The notes below the pieces were generated by a model. It worked only from the letters and a program-made list of their open reading frames with translations. It ran no database searches and had not been told where the DNA came from. Made by a program: the position numbers and the translations under genes. Shown here piece by piece: positions 1-5,363 of a stretch of 6,762 nt of DNA. The DNA is from Pseudomonadota bacterium (lineage in GTDB: Bacteria; Pseudomonadota; Alphaproteobacteria; Parvibaculales; Parvibaculaceae), in the NCBI GenBank assembly GCA_021780275.1, contig JAJXZC010000492.1, positions 1 through 6,762 of the forward strand, written 5' to 3'. The first letter of the stretch is position 1, and the number at the start of each line of letters is the position of its first letter.

Positions 1-281
1 TGTCCGAGCCGTTCGACCACTGCCGTTCCTGCAAGCCGGTAGGTCGCGACCAGAGGCTCATTCAGCTCGAAGAGAATGACTTCCGGCAACCAGCGGACGA
101 TTGCGGAGGGCGCGAAATCGCTGGCGTCGGGCATGCCGTCCCGAAGGGGCAGGCTCATCCAATAATTGAAGAACTCGGCGATGGCGGTGGAATCGGTCTC
201 CGGGCGGGCGGCAACGCGGCCCGGGGACGGTGCCTGCGAGGCAAAGAAGGAGTCGAGTTCAACTGTCGGTTTGGCGATCAT
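1..281 (-). CDS. PAS_5-family sensory domain protein (3' part outside window)
   Basis: The gene starts at ATG 281-279, preceded by a GAGG Shine-Dalgarno with a five-base spacer. About 93 codons are visible before the left edge cuts it, so the C-terminus is missing. After a roughly 35-residue Pro/Ala-rich lead comes FFNYWMSLPLRDGMPDASDF, then a W-L-P-E stretch and YRLAGTAVVERLG. This order (YW, a P-x(n)-D/F stretch, LP, then R-x-x-GT) matches the PAS_5 family (Pfam PF07310), a small PAS-like domain found mainly in alphaproteobacteria and usually without a known ligand or output. The protein aligns with the neighbouring PAS_5 protein encoded at 374-943, so the two are tandem paralogues. No signal peptide or membrane segment is visible in the part present. 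The function is not known. It is separated from the upstream PAS_5 gene by 92 bases and may share its transcript. Confidence 0.8.
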   Translation of the reverse strand, partial: MIAKPTVELDSFFASQAPSPGRVAARPETDSTAIAEFFNYWMSLPLRDGMPDASDFAPSAIVRWLPEVILFELNEPLVATYRLAGTAVVERLG

Positions 282-373
282 CGTGGCCTCAAATTGTGTC
301 CGGCTCCGCGCCAGCGACATTCGACTTTCATGATGGTGAAGGCTGGTTAATGAGCGGTAACCGTTCGCCTGTT

Positions 374-943
374 TCAAACGATTGATTGGTCGATGGCTGG
401 CACGCCAAGGCCGAGGTCGATCCATACAAAGTCGAGAACGCGCGCCGCAGTGACGGTCAGTGAGCTGACGGTTTGCCAATTCAGGAATTCAGTCATACGG
501 GCGAGGCTGACGAAGCAGCGCTGGCTTTCCCCCTGCAAGGGAAGAAAGAGGCTTTCCGCGACAACCTCCCGGCCGGAGCTGTAGATATTCGTGAAGCGCG
601 CAAGCCCGCCGCAAGGGTGGCTGACGAGCAGGGCATACCAGCGGCCCACAGCGTCGCGTCTTTCTTCGGGCTGGTTCAGAAGGCTGTTCTTGCCGGTCGG
701 ATCGTAGCCGAAGCGCTCGACGATGGCCGTGCCCATGAAGCGGATATGGATGTCGGTGGGGGAGCGGACTTCCGAAATGCCCATGTCCGGCAGGAGATGC
801 GGAAAGCTCAGGAGATCGAAGTCCTTGAGAGAAGGGATGGCGGCGCCATTCCGGGCGCTGCTCCAATATCCGAAGAGTTCGGAAAACCCGCGATACTCAA
901 ATTGGCCAGACTGGTGATCCGCTTCCCGCGTTGCGCTTTCCAA
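374..943 (-). CDS. PAS_5-family sensory domain protein, TTG start
   Basis: This encodes about 189 residues, the usual size for a stand-alone PAS_5 (PF07310) protein. Visible conserved points, counted from TTG, are GYW near residue 27, a PSLKDFDLLSFPHLLPDMG stretch near 37-55, RFMGTAIVERFG near 68-79 and DPTGKN near 81-86. The sheet-rich C-terminal half contains SGREVVAESLFLPLQGES. No membrane span or separate output domain is seen, so it would be a single-domain cytoplasmic PAS protein of unknown ligand. The open frame extends upstream to 1141, but the nearest ATG (1042) lies inside purK. TTG at 943-941 has GGGGGA seven bases upstream and begins 46 bases after the purK stop, so I prefer it. 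Its place directly behind purE-purK on the same strand suggests co-transcription, but nothing in the protein links it to purine synthesis. The family call is firm; the start is less so. Confidence 0.8.
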   Translation of the reverse strand: MESATREADHQSGQFEYRGFSELFGYWSSARNGAAIPSLKDFDLLSFPHLLPDMGISEVRSPTDIHIRFMGTAIVERFGYDPTGKNSLLNQPEERRDAVGRWYALLVSHPCGGLARFTNIYSSGREVVAESLFLPLQGESQRCFVSLARMTEFLNWQTVSSLTVTAARVLDFVWIDLGLGVPAIDQSIV

Positions 944-950
944 GGCCTTG

Positions 951-956
951 TCCCCC
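951..956 (-). promoter_or_regulatory. Ribosome binding site supporting the TTG start at 943
   Basis: On the minus strand the six bases read GGGGGA, followed by seven bases and TTG (943-941). The reading frame has no ATG between the end of purK and the conserved PAS_5 region. This purine-rich stretch is the main reason for choosing TTG over the upstream ATG at 1042, which overlaps purK by about 50 bases. Confidence 0.5.
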
Positions 957-989
957 GTGTTGCCGAGGGAGGAGTCTCGCCTAACGGGA

Positions 990-2096
990 TTAACGGGCTG
1001 TATCCGGCGGCAATGTTCCGAGGGGATAAAGGCGCGTGACATGGCCCATCTTGCGGCCCGGCCGCGCTTCCGCCTTGCCATAGAGATGGACGGCCAGACC
1101 TGGCTCCGCCGCCAGGCGCTGCCAGTCGTCCGCATCGGCACCGATGAGATTCGTCATCACCGCATCGGAATGACGGCCCGGGTCACCGAGCGGCCAGCCG
1201 CAAATAGCGCGGATATGCTGCTCGAACTGGCTGATGGCGCAGGCATCCTGCGTCCAGTGGCCGGAATTGTGGACGCGCGGCGCGACCTCGTTGACGAGAA
1301 TGCGCGGGCTCGCGCCTTCCGGCAGCAGGAACATCTCGACGCCCATGACGCCGACATAATCGAGCTCCTCGACGATCTTCGAGGCGATGGCGCGGGCCTC
1401 GTCGGCAAGCGCGGGCGCAAGCGTCGCGGGCGCGAAGGTGCGGTCGAGGATGTGATGCTTGTGGACGTTCTCAACGGGATCATAGGCGGCCGTCTTGCCG
1501 TTGAGCCCGCGAGCGACGATGACCGAAATCTCGCGCTCGAAGGGCACGAAGCCTTCGAGGATGGCGGGCTGGCGGCCGATGCTCTCGAAAGCGCCGCGGG
1601 CCTCGGCGGGGCTGGCGATCTTCGCCTGGCCCTTGCCGTCATAGCCGAAGCGCCGCGTCTTCAGGATGGCCGGCGTGCCGATCCGGGCGATCGCAGCCGC
1701 GAGCGAGGCTTCGTCGTCGACATCTGCGAAAGGCGCCGTAGGGATGGCATGCGAGGCGAGGAAGCTCTTTTCGACGGAGCGGTCCTGCGCGGTTGCGAGC
1801 GCAAGGGCGCCGGGGCGCACAGGCGCATGCTCACCGAGGATGCGGGCCGTCTCCGCCGGCACATTCTCGAATTCATAAGTGACGACATCGACGCTGTCGG
1901 CGAAGCGGGCCAGTGCGTCGGCATCGTCATAGGCCGCGCGGGTCGCGGCGGCGGCGACATCGGCGGCGGGCACGTCTTCGTCGGGGCAATAGATGTGGCA
2001 GGAGAGCCCGAGTTCGGCGGCTGCGGTCGCGAGCATGCGGCCGAGCTGTCCCCCGCCCAGAATACCGATACGCCCGCCGGGTGGGATGATGGCCAA
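990..2096 (-). CDS. purK: N5-carboxyaminoimidazole ribonucleotide synthetase PurK
   Basis: This is the ATP-grasp enzyme that converts AIR, bicarbonate and ATP to N5-CAIR in cytoplasmic de novo purine synthesis. The 368 residues match the family length. Motifs in order are the N-terminal glycine-rich loop GILGGGQLGR (11-20), YEFENVP (74-80), the QDR...EK region (104-110), the ATP-grasp LKTRRFGYDGKGQ (145-157), the EGFVPFEREISV strand (181-192), and the metal/ATP segment NEVAPRVHNSGHWT (269-282) followed by QFEQH (290-294). The start is TTG at 2096-2094. An in-frame TAG lies only five codons upstream, with no ATG or GTG between, and the protein then begins close to the glycine loop as in other PurK proteins. 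The gene begins four bases after the purE stop with only a weak purine stretch upstream, which suggests translational coupling to purE. The product PurE uses this enzyme's N5-CAIR. Confidence 0.97.
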   Translation of the reverse strand: MAIIPPGGRIGILGGGQLGRMLATAAAELGLSCHIYCPDEDVPAADVAAAATRAAYDDADALARFADSVDVVTYEFENVPAETARILGEHAPVRPGALALATAQDRSVEKSFLASHAIPTAPFADVDDEASLAAAIARIGTPAILKTRRFGYDGKGQAKIASPAEARGAFESIGRQPAILEGFVPFEREISVIVARGLNGKTAAYDPVENVHKHHILDRTFAPATLAPALADEARAIASKIVEELDYVGVMGVEMFLLPEGASPRILVNEVAPRVHNSGHWTQDACAISQFEQHIRAICGWPLGDPGRHSDAVMTNLIGADADDWQRLAAEPGLAVHLYGKAEARPGRKMGHVTRLYPLGTLPPDTAR

Positions 2097-2100
2097 GGGA

Positions 2101-2592
2101 CTACTCGTCTACCGGCTCTTCGCCGACGGCATCCGTCTGCGCGGCCCTATAGGCGTCGAGGCGTTCGGCAAGCGTGGCGTCGGAGAGGGCGAGCACGGCG
2201 GCAGCGAGAAGACCCGCATTCTTGGCGCCCGCTTCGCCGATGGCGAGCGTTCCGACCGGAATGCCGCCGGGCATCTGGACGATGGAGAGAAGGCTGTCCT
2301 GGCCGCTCAGCGCCTTGCTCTGCACGGGAACGCCGAAGACGGGAAGGGGGGTCATGGAGGCTGTCATGCCCGGCAGATGGGCCGCGCCGCCGGCGCCCGC
2401 GATAATGACCTTGAGGCCGCGTCCGCGCGCCTGGGTCGCATATTCGACGAGCCGCTGGGGTGTGCGATGGGCCGAGACGATGCGCGCCTCGAAAGGCACC
2501 TCAAGCGCCTCCAGCACCTCCGCAGCATGCTTCATGGTCCGCCAATCGGATTGGCTTCCCATAATGATGCCGACCAGAGCCTGAGCTGCCAT
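2101..2592 (-). CDS. purE: N5-carboxyaminoimidazole ribonucleotide mutase PurE
   Basis: This is the class I PurE mutase that rearranges N5-CAIR to CAIR after PurK in purine synthesis. The 163 residues match the usual size of these octameric bacterial enzymes. The sequence shows the nucleotide-phosphate loop MGSQSDW (11-17), SAHRTP (40-45) with the catalytic histidine at 42, the glycine-rich [12 protein letters not shown] (65-76), and [17 protein letters not shown] followed by [12 protein letters not shown] (87-115). The last 20 residues are a variable acidic tail. The presence of purK next door fits the N5-CAIR mutase form rather than the class II AIR carboxylase form. The start is ATG 2592-2590 with GGAAGG at 2603-2598, five bases upstream. 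It is the first gene of the apparent purE-purK unit, and a good promoter lies about 50 bases upstream. Confidence 0.97.
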   Translation of the reverse strand: MAAQALVGIIMGSQSDWRTMKHAAEVLEALEVPFEARIVSAHRTPQRLVEYATQARGRGLKVIIAGAGGAAHLPGMTASMTPLPVFGVPVQSKALSGQDSLLSIVQMPGGIPVGTLAIGEAGAKNAGLLAAAVLALSDATLAERLDAYRAAQTDAVGEEPVDE

Positions 2593-2611
2593 TTGCGCCT
2601 TCCATCAGGTC

Positions 2612-2631
2612 CGCCGGATGAACCTCCGGCG
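2612..2631 (-). promoter_or_regulatory. GC-rich hairpin in the purE leader
   Basis: CGCCGG (2612-2617) and CCGGCG (2626-2631) form a perfect six-pair stem around an eight-base loop. The dyad sits between the predicted purE transcription start (near 2638) and the Shine-Dalgarno (2603-2598), so it would occupy most of a leader of about 46 nt. There is no T-run after it, so it is not a standard terminator. The leader is too short for a purine riboswitch. It could be an operator, an RNA-stability element, or chance in GC-rich DNA. Confidence 0.4.
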
Positions 2632-2644
2632 CGGAAAGCGAGGG

Positions 2645-2672
2645 AGTATATGCATGACGCCCGGCTTGGCAA
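2645..2672 (-). promoter_or_regulatory. Sigma70-like promoter for purE-purK
   Basis: On the minus strand the -35 box TTGCCA (2672-2667) and the -10 box TATACT (2650-2645) each match five of six consensus bases and are 16 bases apart. Transcription would start near 2638, giving a leader of roughly 46 nt to the purE ATG. An ATGCAT palindrome (2650-2655) overlaps the upstream edge of the -10 box. The match is better than any other promoter-like pair I found in the window. Confidence 0.65.
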
Positions 2673-2802
2673 GGCGGACTGTCCCGTCGCGGAACGTTGG
2701 GTGGCGCTTTACGCCGAATAATGGCATGGTTGTTTTATCAAGGATCGGTACCTAGCGGGGGCAGGAATCGGTGGCCGAGAGACAATACCTACAGGGTCGG
2801 GC
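2673..2802. other. Remainder of purE/GGDEF divergent intergenic region
   Basis: No coding potential is convincing here. The short dyad GGCG-CTTTA-CGCC (2703-2715 area) and an AT-richer patch around 2716-2745 are visible. The promoter of the plus-strand GGDEF gene is presumably here, but I could not find a well-spaced -35/-10 pair. A modest AGGG about eight bases before ATG 2803 is the likely ribosome binding site. Confidence 0.4.
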
Positions 2803-3525
2803 ATGAAGATCGGCGACAGCAGGCCTCTCGGAGGCGTGAGGTCTTCGTCGGCAGGTGGTGAGCGCGGCGATGTGGCGGGCAGGTCCGTGGCCGGGGGTGG
2901 TCGCGCGAGCGCCGATTCCATCAGCTTCCTGGGCATACCGGAAGCGGAGCTGACGCCGAAGGTTCGTGACGCGCTCATGTCGATCATGGCCGAAGTGGAG
3001 CGGCTGCGCCGCGAGATGGACGAGGTGCGCCGCCGCCTCAAGGATGCGGAGGACCTCGCCGACCGCGATCCGCTCCTCCCCGTTTTGAACCGTCGCGCCT
3101 TCCTGCGCGAACTCTCCCGCTCAATCGCTTATGGGCGCCGCTACCGGGTGTCCGCCGGGCTCGCTTATTTCGACATCGACGATTTCAAGCGTGTCAACGA
3201 CACCTATGGCCACGCCGTGGGCGATACCGCGTTGCGCCATCTGGCTGACCTTCTCAGCGAGCATGTGCGCGAGTCCGATATGGTCGGACGGCTCGGCGGC
3301 GATGAATTCGGCGTGATCCTCGAGCATGCGGACGAGAAGATGGCGCAGCGCAAGGCCGGCGCCTTGGCAAAGCTCATCGCCGACAATCCGCTCATCCTCA
3401 ACGGCGTGAAAATTCCCCTGTCGATCTCGGTCGGTGCCGTCGCCTTCACCGGCGACGACGAGCCTCAGACCGCGCTCAACAGGGCCGATCAGGCCATGTA
3501 CCGGGTCAAGCATCAGTCTGACTGA
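2803..3525 (+). CDS. Soluble GGDEF diguanylate cyclase
   Basis: The protein is predicted to make cyclic di-GMP from two GTP molecules. Of 240 residues, 1-40 are Gly/Ser/Arg-rich and probably disordered. Residues 41-55 form the FLGIPEAELTPKVR module seen in related alphaproteobacterial proteins. Residues about 56-88 are heptad-like and charged, probably a coiled coil for dimerisation, and 89-237 are the GGDEF domain. Visible signatures are DPLLPVLNRRAF (89-100), FDIDDFK (123-129) with a metal-binding aspartate, NDTYGHAVGD (132-141), and the active-site GGDEF (165-169). The inhibitory I-site RESD (156-159) stands five residues before it, so product inhibition is expected. There is no EAL domain, membrane segment or obvious sensor domain, so any input would come through the N-terminus or a partner. 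The gene is divergent from purE and ends seven bases from the convergent DUF465 gene. The family is certain; cyclase activity is inferred from intact motifs. Confidence 0.95.
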   Translation: MKIGDSRPLGGVRSSSAGGERGDVAGRSVAGGGRASADSISFLGIPEAELTPKVRDALMSIMAEVERLRREMDEVRRRLKDAEDLADRDPLLPVLNRRAFLRELSRSIAYGRRYRVSAGLAYFDIDDFKRVNDTYGHAVGDTALRHLADLLSEHVRESDMVGRLGGDEFGVILEHADEKMAQRKAGALAKLIADNPLILNGVKIPLSISVGAVAFTGDDEPQTALNRADQAMYRVKHQSD

Positions 3526-3532
3526 ATGCGCC

Positions 3533-3739
3533 TCAGGCGATGATGTCAGGGAAAAGCTGATCGTCGATCTCGCGGATCCGGTCGCGCAGATAGAGTTTGC
3601 GCTTCTTCAGCCGCTTGATCTGCAAATGGTCCGGGCTCGGCGTCTGTTCGATGGCGAGAATGGCAGTGTCGAGGTCGCGATGCTCTTCCTTGAGCTGCGC
3701 GAGCGCTATCTGCAAATCCTGTTCTTCCTGCTCGGTCAT
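3533..3739 (-). CDS. YdcH-family (DUF465) small coiled-coil protein, 68 aa
   Basis: This is a small, highly charged, helical protein of the YdcH/DUF465 family (PF04325). Its hallmark is a helical hairpin: an N-terminal heptad stretch (roughly 4-30), a turn around TPSPDHLQ (33-40), then the basic run IKRLKKRKLYLRDRIREID (41-59). Family members are common in proteobacteria, and their molecular role is not established. I chose ATG 3739-3737 because it gives the usual family length and no conserved sequence lies further upstream, although the frame stays open to 3973. No clear Shine-Dalgarno precedes it; the upstream bases lie in short dyads (3741-3770). It converges with the GGDEF gene with only seven bases between stops. 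A second family member is encoded at 5096-5275. Confidence 0.88.
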   Translation of the reverse strand: MTEQEEQDLQIALAQLKEEHRDLDTAILAIEQTPSPDHLQIKRLKKRKLYLRDRIREIDDQLFPDIIA

Positions 3740-3740
3740 T

Positions 3741-3770
3741 GTCGCCCGACGATGAGGGGCATCCTGCCCC
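3741..3770 (-). promoter_or_regulatory. Two adjacent dyads in the leader of the DUF465 gene
   Basis: GGGGCA-TCC-TGCCCC (3756-3770) is a perfect six-pair stem with a three-base loop. GTCG-CC-CGAC (3741-3750) is a smaller dyad ending two bases before the ATG of the minus-strand DUF465 gene. They cover the positions where a Shine-Dalgarno would sit. They could affect translation initiation or be chance in GC-rich DNA; there is no T-run to suggest termination. Confidence 0.3.
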
Positions 3771-3818
3771 GCCAAGAGAACGCGGCCACGCATCCCCTGC
3801 CACTTTTGCTTCCCGTCT

Positions 3819-3847
3819 TTTATCGCTTCAATGGCGCGCAAGGGCAA
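3819..3847 (-). promoter_or_regulatory. Possible promoter for the 68-aa DUF465 gene
   Basis: On the minus strand TTGCCC (3847-3842) and GATAAA (3824-3819) are spaced by 17 bases and each match four of six sigma70 consensus bases. Transcription would start near 3812, about 70 bases before the ATG at 3739. The match is modest and was found by eye. Confidence 0.3.
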
Positions 3848-3888
3848 GCCGATGATATGACGCATGAAGCGAAGTTTGGAGAGGGCAC

Positions 3889-4374
3889 ATGGCGACGGAT
3901 GAGGGAGAGAAGTTCTGGCGCTTTTCGTGCGATCTCTATGCCCGGCCCGGCGTGGAGCCGGCGCTTCTTGCACTCCAGGATGAGGACGGGCTCGACGTTT
4001 CGCTTCTGCTCTTCTGCCTTCATGCGGCGCTGCGCGGCGTAGCGGTGGATGCGCGGCTCGCCGCTTCCATGACTGCTATCGGCGAGGCATGGGGTGCTCG
4101 CGTCGTCGCGCCGCTCCGGGCCGCGCGGCGCGGGCTCAAGAGCGTCGCGCCCGAGAGCGCCTTGCGGGCGGAGGTGAAGCGGCTGGAGCTCGACGCGGAG
4201 CGGGCCATGCACACCGCGCTGGAAGTGCTTCTGCCGCAAGAGCGGGGCGTCGCCGGCGAAGCACAGGTGCTTGCGGAGCGGAACCTCGCGGCGTGGCTTG
4301 CCTGCCGGAACCTTGCCATGACCGAGCGACGGCGGTCGCGCTTCGCCACGTTGATCGCGCAGGCGTTTCCCTGA
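3889..4374 (+). CDS. TIGR02444/DUF2390 family protein of unknown function
   Basis: This encodes 161 residues starting at ATG 3889 with a strong GGAGAGGG (3878-3885) three bases upstream of the start. The N-terminal block KFWRFSCDLYARPGVEPALL (8-27), LALQ (27-30), then GLDVSLLLFCLHAALRG (34-50) is the characteristic signature of the TIGR02444 / DUF2390 (PF09523) family. The family is a conserved, mostly helical proteobacterial group with no assigned role. The remainder is alpha-helical, rich in Ala, Leu, Arg and Glu, with a second conserved-looking block NLAAWLACRNLAM (132-144). There is no signal peptide or clear membrane span, so it is probably cytoplasmic. Its TGA (4372-4374) is immediately followed by the ubiX stop codon on the other strand. 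Neighbours give no clear hint of function. Confidence 0.88.
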   Translation: MATDEGEKFWRFSCDLYARPGVEPALLALQDEDGLDVSLLLFCLHAALRGVAVDARLAASMTAIGEAWGARVVAPLRAARRGLKSVAPESALRAEVKRLELDAERAMHTALEVLLPQERGVAGEAQVLAERNLAAWLACRNLAMTERRRSRFATLIAQAFP

Positions 4375-4986
4375 TTACTTTTTCTTCACGCGGACCGGGC
4401 TCCGCCGGCCGCCCTTGACGTCCTCGCCCCAGCGACGCGTTTCCCCTGCATCGATGTCGAAGAGGTCGAGCACGCGGGCGACGGATTGCGTCACGATGTC
4501 GTCGACGGTTGCGGGCTTCGTATAGAAAGCCGGCACTGGCGGCGCGATGATGGCGCCGATTTCCGAGAGATGCGTCATCGTGCGCAGGTGACCGGTGTGA
4601 AGCGGCGTTTCGCGCACCATCAGCACGAGGCGGCGGCGCTCTTTCAACACGACGTCGGCGGCGCGCGTCAGGAGGTTCGACGTTACGCCCGTTGCAATTT
4701 CGGACATGCTGCGAATGGAGCAGGGCGCGACGATCATGCCGAGCGTCCTGAAGGAACCGCTGGAGATTGCAGCACCGACATCCGTAATCTGGTAACGCGT
4801 GTGCGCGAGCGCGTCGATTTTTGACGCGGCGATATCCATCTCGTAGCCAAGCGTCATCTCCGCCGCCTTGGTCATGACGAGATGTGTTTCGATATCGAGC
4901 GAATTGAGGATTTCAAGCAGCCGAATGCCGTAGGCGACGCCGGATGCGCCCGAAATGCCGACGATAATGCGTTTCGTTTCGCTCAT
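4375..4986 (-). CDS. ubiX: Flavin prenyltransferase UbiX
   Basis: UbiX attaches a dimethylallyl group to FMN to make prenylated FMN, the cofactor of the UbiD-type decarboxylase in ubiquinone synthesis. The 203 residues show the flavoprotein motif GISGASG (10-16), SGSF (76-79), APCS (87-90) followed by the IRSM region, RETPLH (125-130), PAFY (152-155) and the C-terminal RVLDLFDID (171-179). A basic tail ends in three lysines, making it about 14 residues longer than E. coli UbiX. I chose ATG 4986-4984 because it places the flavin motif at the usual distance; an in-frame GTG at 5013 would add nine residues. The Shine-Dalgarno is weak. No ubiD partner is adjacent. A pad1/bsdB-type paralogue serving aromatic-acid decarboxylation is possible but less likely in this setting. 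Confidence 0.94.
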   Translation of the reverse strand: MSETKRIIVGISGASGVAYGIRLLEILNSLDIETHLVMTKAAEMTLGYEMDIAASKIDALAHTRYQITDVGAAISSGSFRTLGMIVAPCSIRSMSEIATGVTSNLLTRAADVVLKERRRLVLMVRETPLHTGHLRTMTHLSEIGAIIAPPVPAFYTKPATVDDIVTQSVARVLDLFDIDAGETRRWGEDVKGGRRSPVRVKKK

Positions 4987-5095
4987 GGATCTTGATTTAC
5001 AATCTCTTTGCACTAATGGCGAGAGGTGTTCGACAAGCCTTCAAAAAAGAGTCATGCTTTTGCTGTGATACCGTCTTAACGGAAGGTAGGTAGAC
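4987..5095. other. Divergent intergenic region between ubiX and the second DUF465 gene
   Basis: This 109-base gap must carry promoters for both flanking genes. It is clearly more AT-rich than its surroundings, with an A-run at 5043-5048. Candidate boxes such as TTCGAC (5029-5034) can be seen, but no well-spaced consensus pair on either strand. GGAAGG plus AGG at about 5081-5090 is the ribosome binding site for the gene starting at 5096. Confidence 0.4.
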
Positions 5096-5275
5096 ATGGC
5101 TTTGGAGTCGCATATTGCCGAGCTTCGCGATCGGCATCGGTCCCTGGAACGGGAAATCCAAAACGAAATCCTCCACCCATCGAGTGACAACCTCCGAATA
5201 GCACAACTCAAGAAACACAAGCTTCGGCTGAAGGAAGAAATAGAACGTCTGGAAGGCAAAAAGTCAGCCGCCTGA
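5096..5275 (+). CDS. Second YdcH-family (DUF465) small protein, 59 aa
   Basis: This encodes 59 residues from ATG 5096 to TGA 5273-5275, preceded by a good GGAAGGTAGG ribosome binding region. The protein begins MALESHIAELRDRHRSLERE, has the family turn HPSSDNLRIAQLKK (27-40) and ends in the basic heptad run HKLRLKEEIERLEG (41-54), matching YdcH/DUF465 (PF04325). It aligns with the 68-aa protein encoded at 3533-3739 through the PS-x-D-x-L-x-I-x-x-LKK core. It is shorter at the C-terminus and starts without the acidic lead. Both halves are amphipathic helices, so a small antiparallel coiled coil is expected; the molecular function is unknown. It is a monocistronic unit with its own terminator at 5308-5343. 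Its codons use more A/T-ending choices than neighbouring genes. It is small enough to be missed by automated gene calling. Confidence 0.9.
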   Translation: MALESHIAELRDRHRSLEREIQNEILHPSSDNLRIAQLKKHKLRLKEEIERLEGKKSAA

Positions 5276-5307
5276 CGAATTTTCCCGAACAGGGTCTGAA
5301 CTGCGAC

Positions 5308-5343
5308 AGCGCCGGGCTGGCAACGCCCGGCGCTTTGTTGTTT
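5308..5343 (+). terminator. Rho-independent terminator of the 59-aa DUF465 gene
   Basis: AGCGCCGGGC (5308-5317) and GCCCGGCGCT (5325-5334) form a perfect ten-pair GC-rich stem with a seven-base loop, followed directly by the T-rich tail TTGTTGTTT (5335-5343). It lies 33 bases past the plus-strand stop codon. On the minus strand the stem is not followed by a T-run, so it would be a poorer terminator for the acyl-CoA ligase gene that ends at 5364, though the stem could still protect that transcript's 3' end. Confidence 0.9.
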
Positions 5344-5363
5344 GAAACGTGACTCTACGCGCG

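Noticed and set aside
345..362. GGTTA...TAACC dyad and TTAACC half-site resembling a CtrA site between the PAS_5 genes
   Set aside because: The second half does not fit the TTAA-N7-TTAA spacing, and a five-base dyad is common by chance.
948..2405. A 485-codon open frame on the plus strand
   Set aside because: It lies antisense to purK and part of purE, both of which have full conserved motifs. Its Arg/Gly/Asp-rich composition is typical of a shadow frame in GC-rich DNA.
1993..2721. A 242-codon plus-strand open frame spanning purE and its promoter
   Set aside because: It is antisense to purE, has no recognisable domain, and its composition is that of a reading-frame shadow.
3513..3539. Two tiny dyads (TCAGT-CTG-ACTGA and CGCC-TCA-GGCG) at the GGDEF/DUF465 convergent junction
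   Set aside because: Stems of four to five pairs without a T-run are not credible terminators.
3434..4042. A 202-codon plus-strand frame from the GGDEF end into the DUF2390 gene
   Set aside because: It overlaps three well-supported genes in other frames and has no family signature.
5308..5334. Use of the strong hairpin as a bidirectional terminator for the acyl-CoA ligase
   Set aside because: On the minus strand no T-run follows the stem, so intrinsic termination in that direction is not supported.
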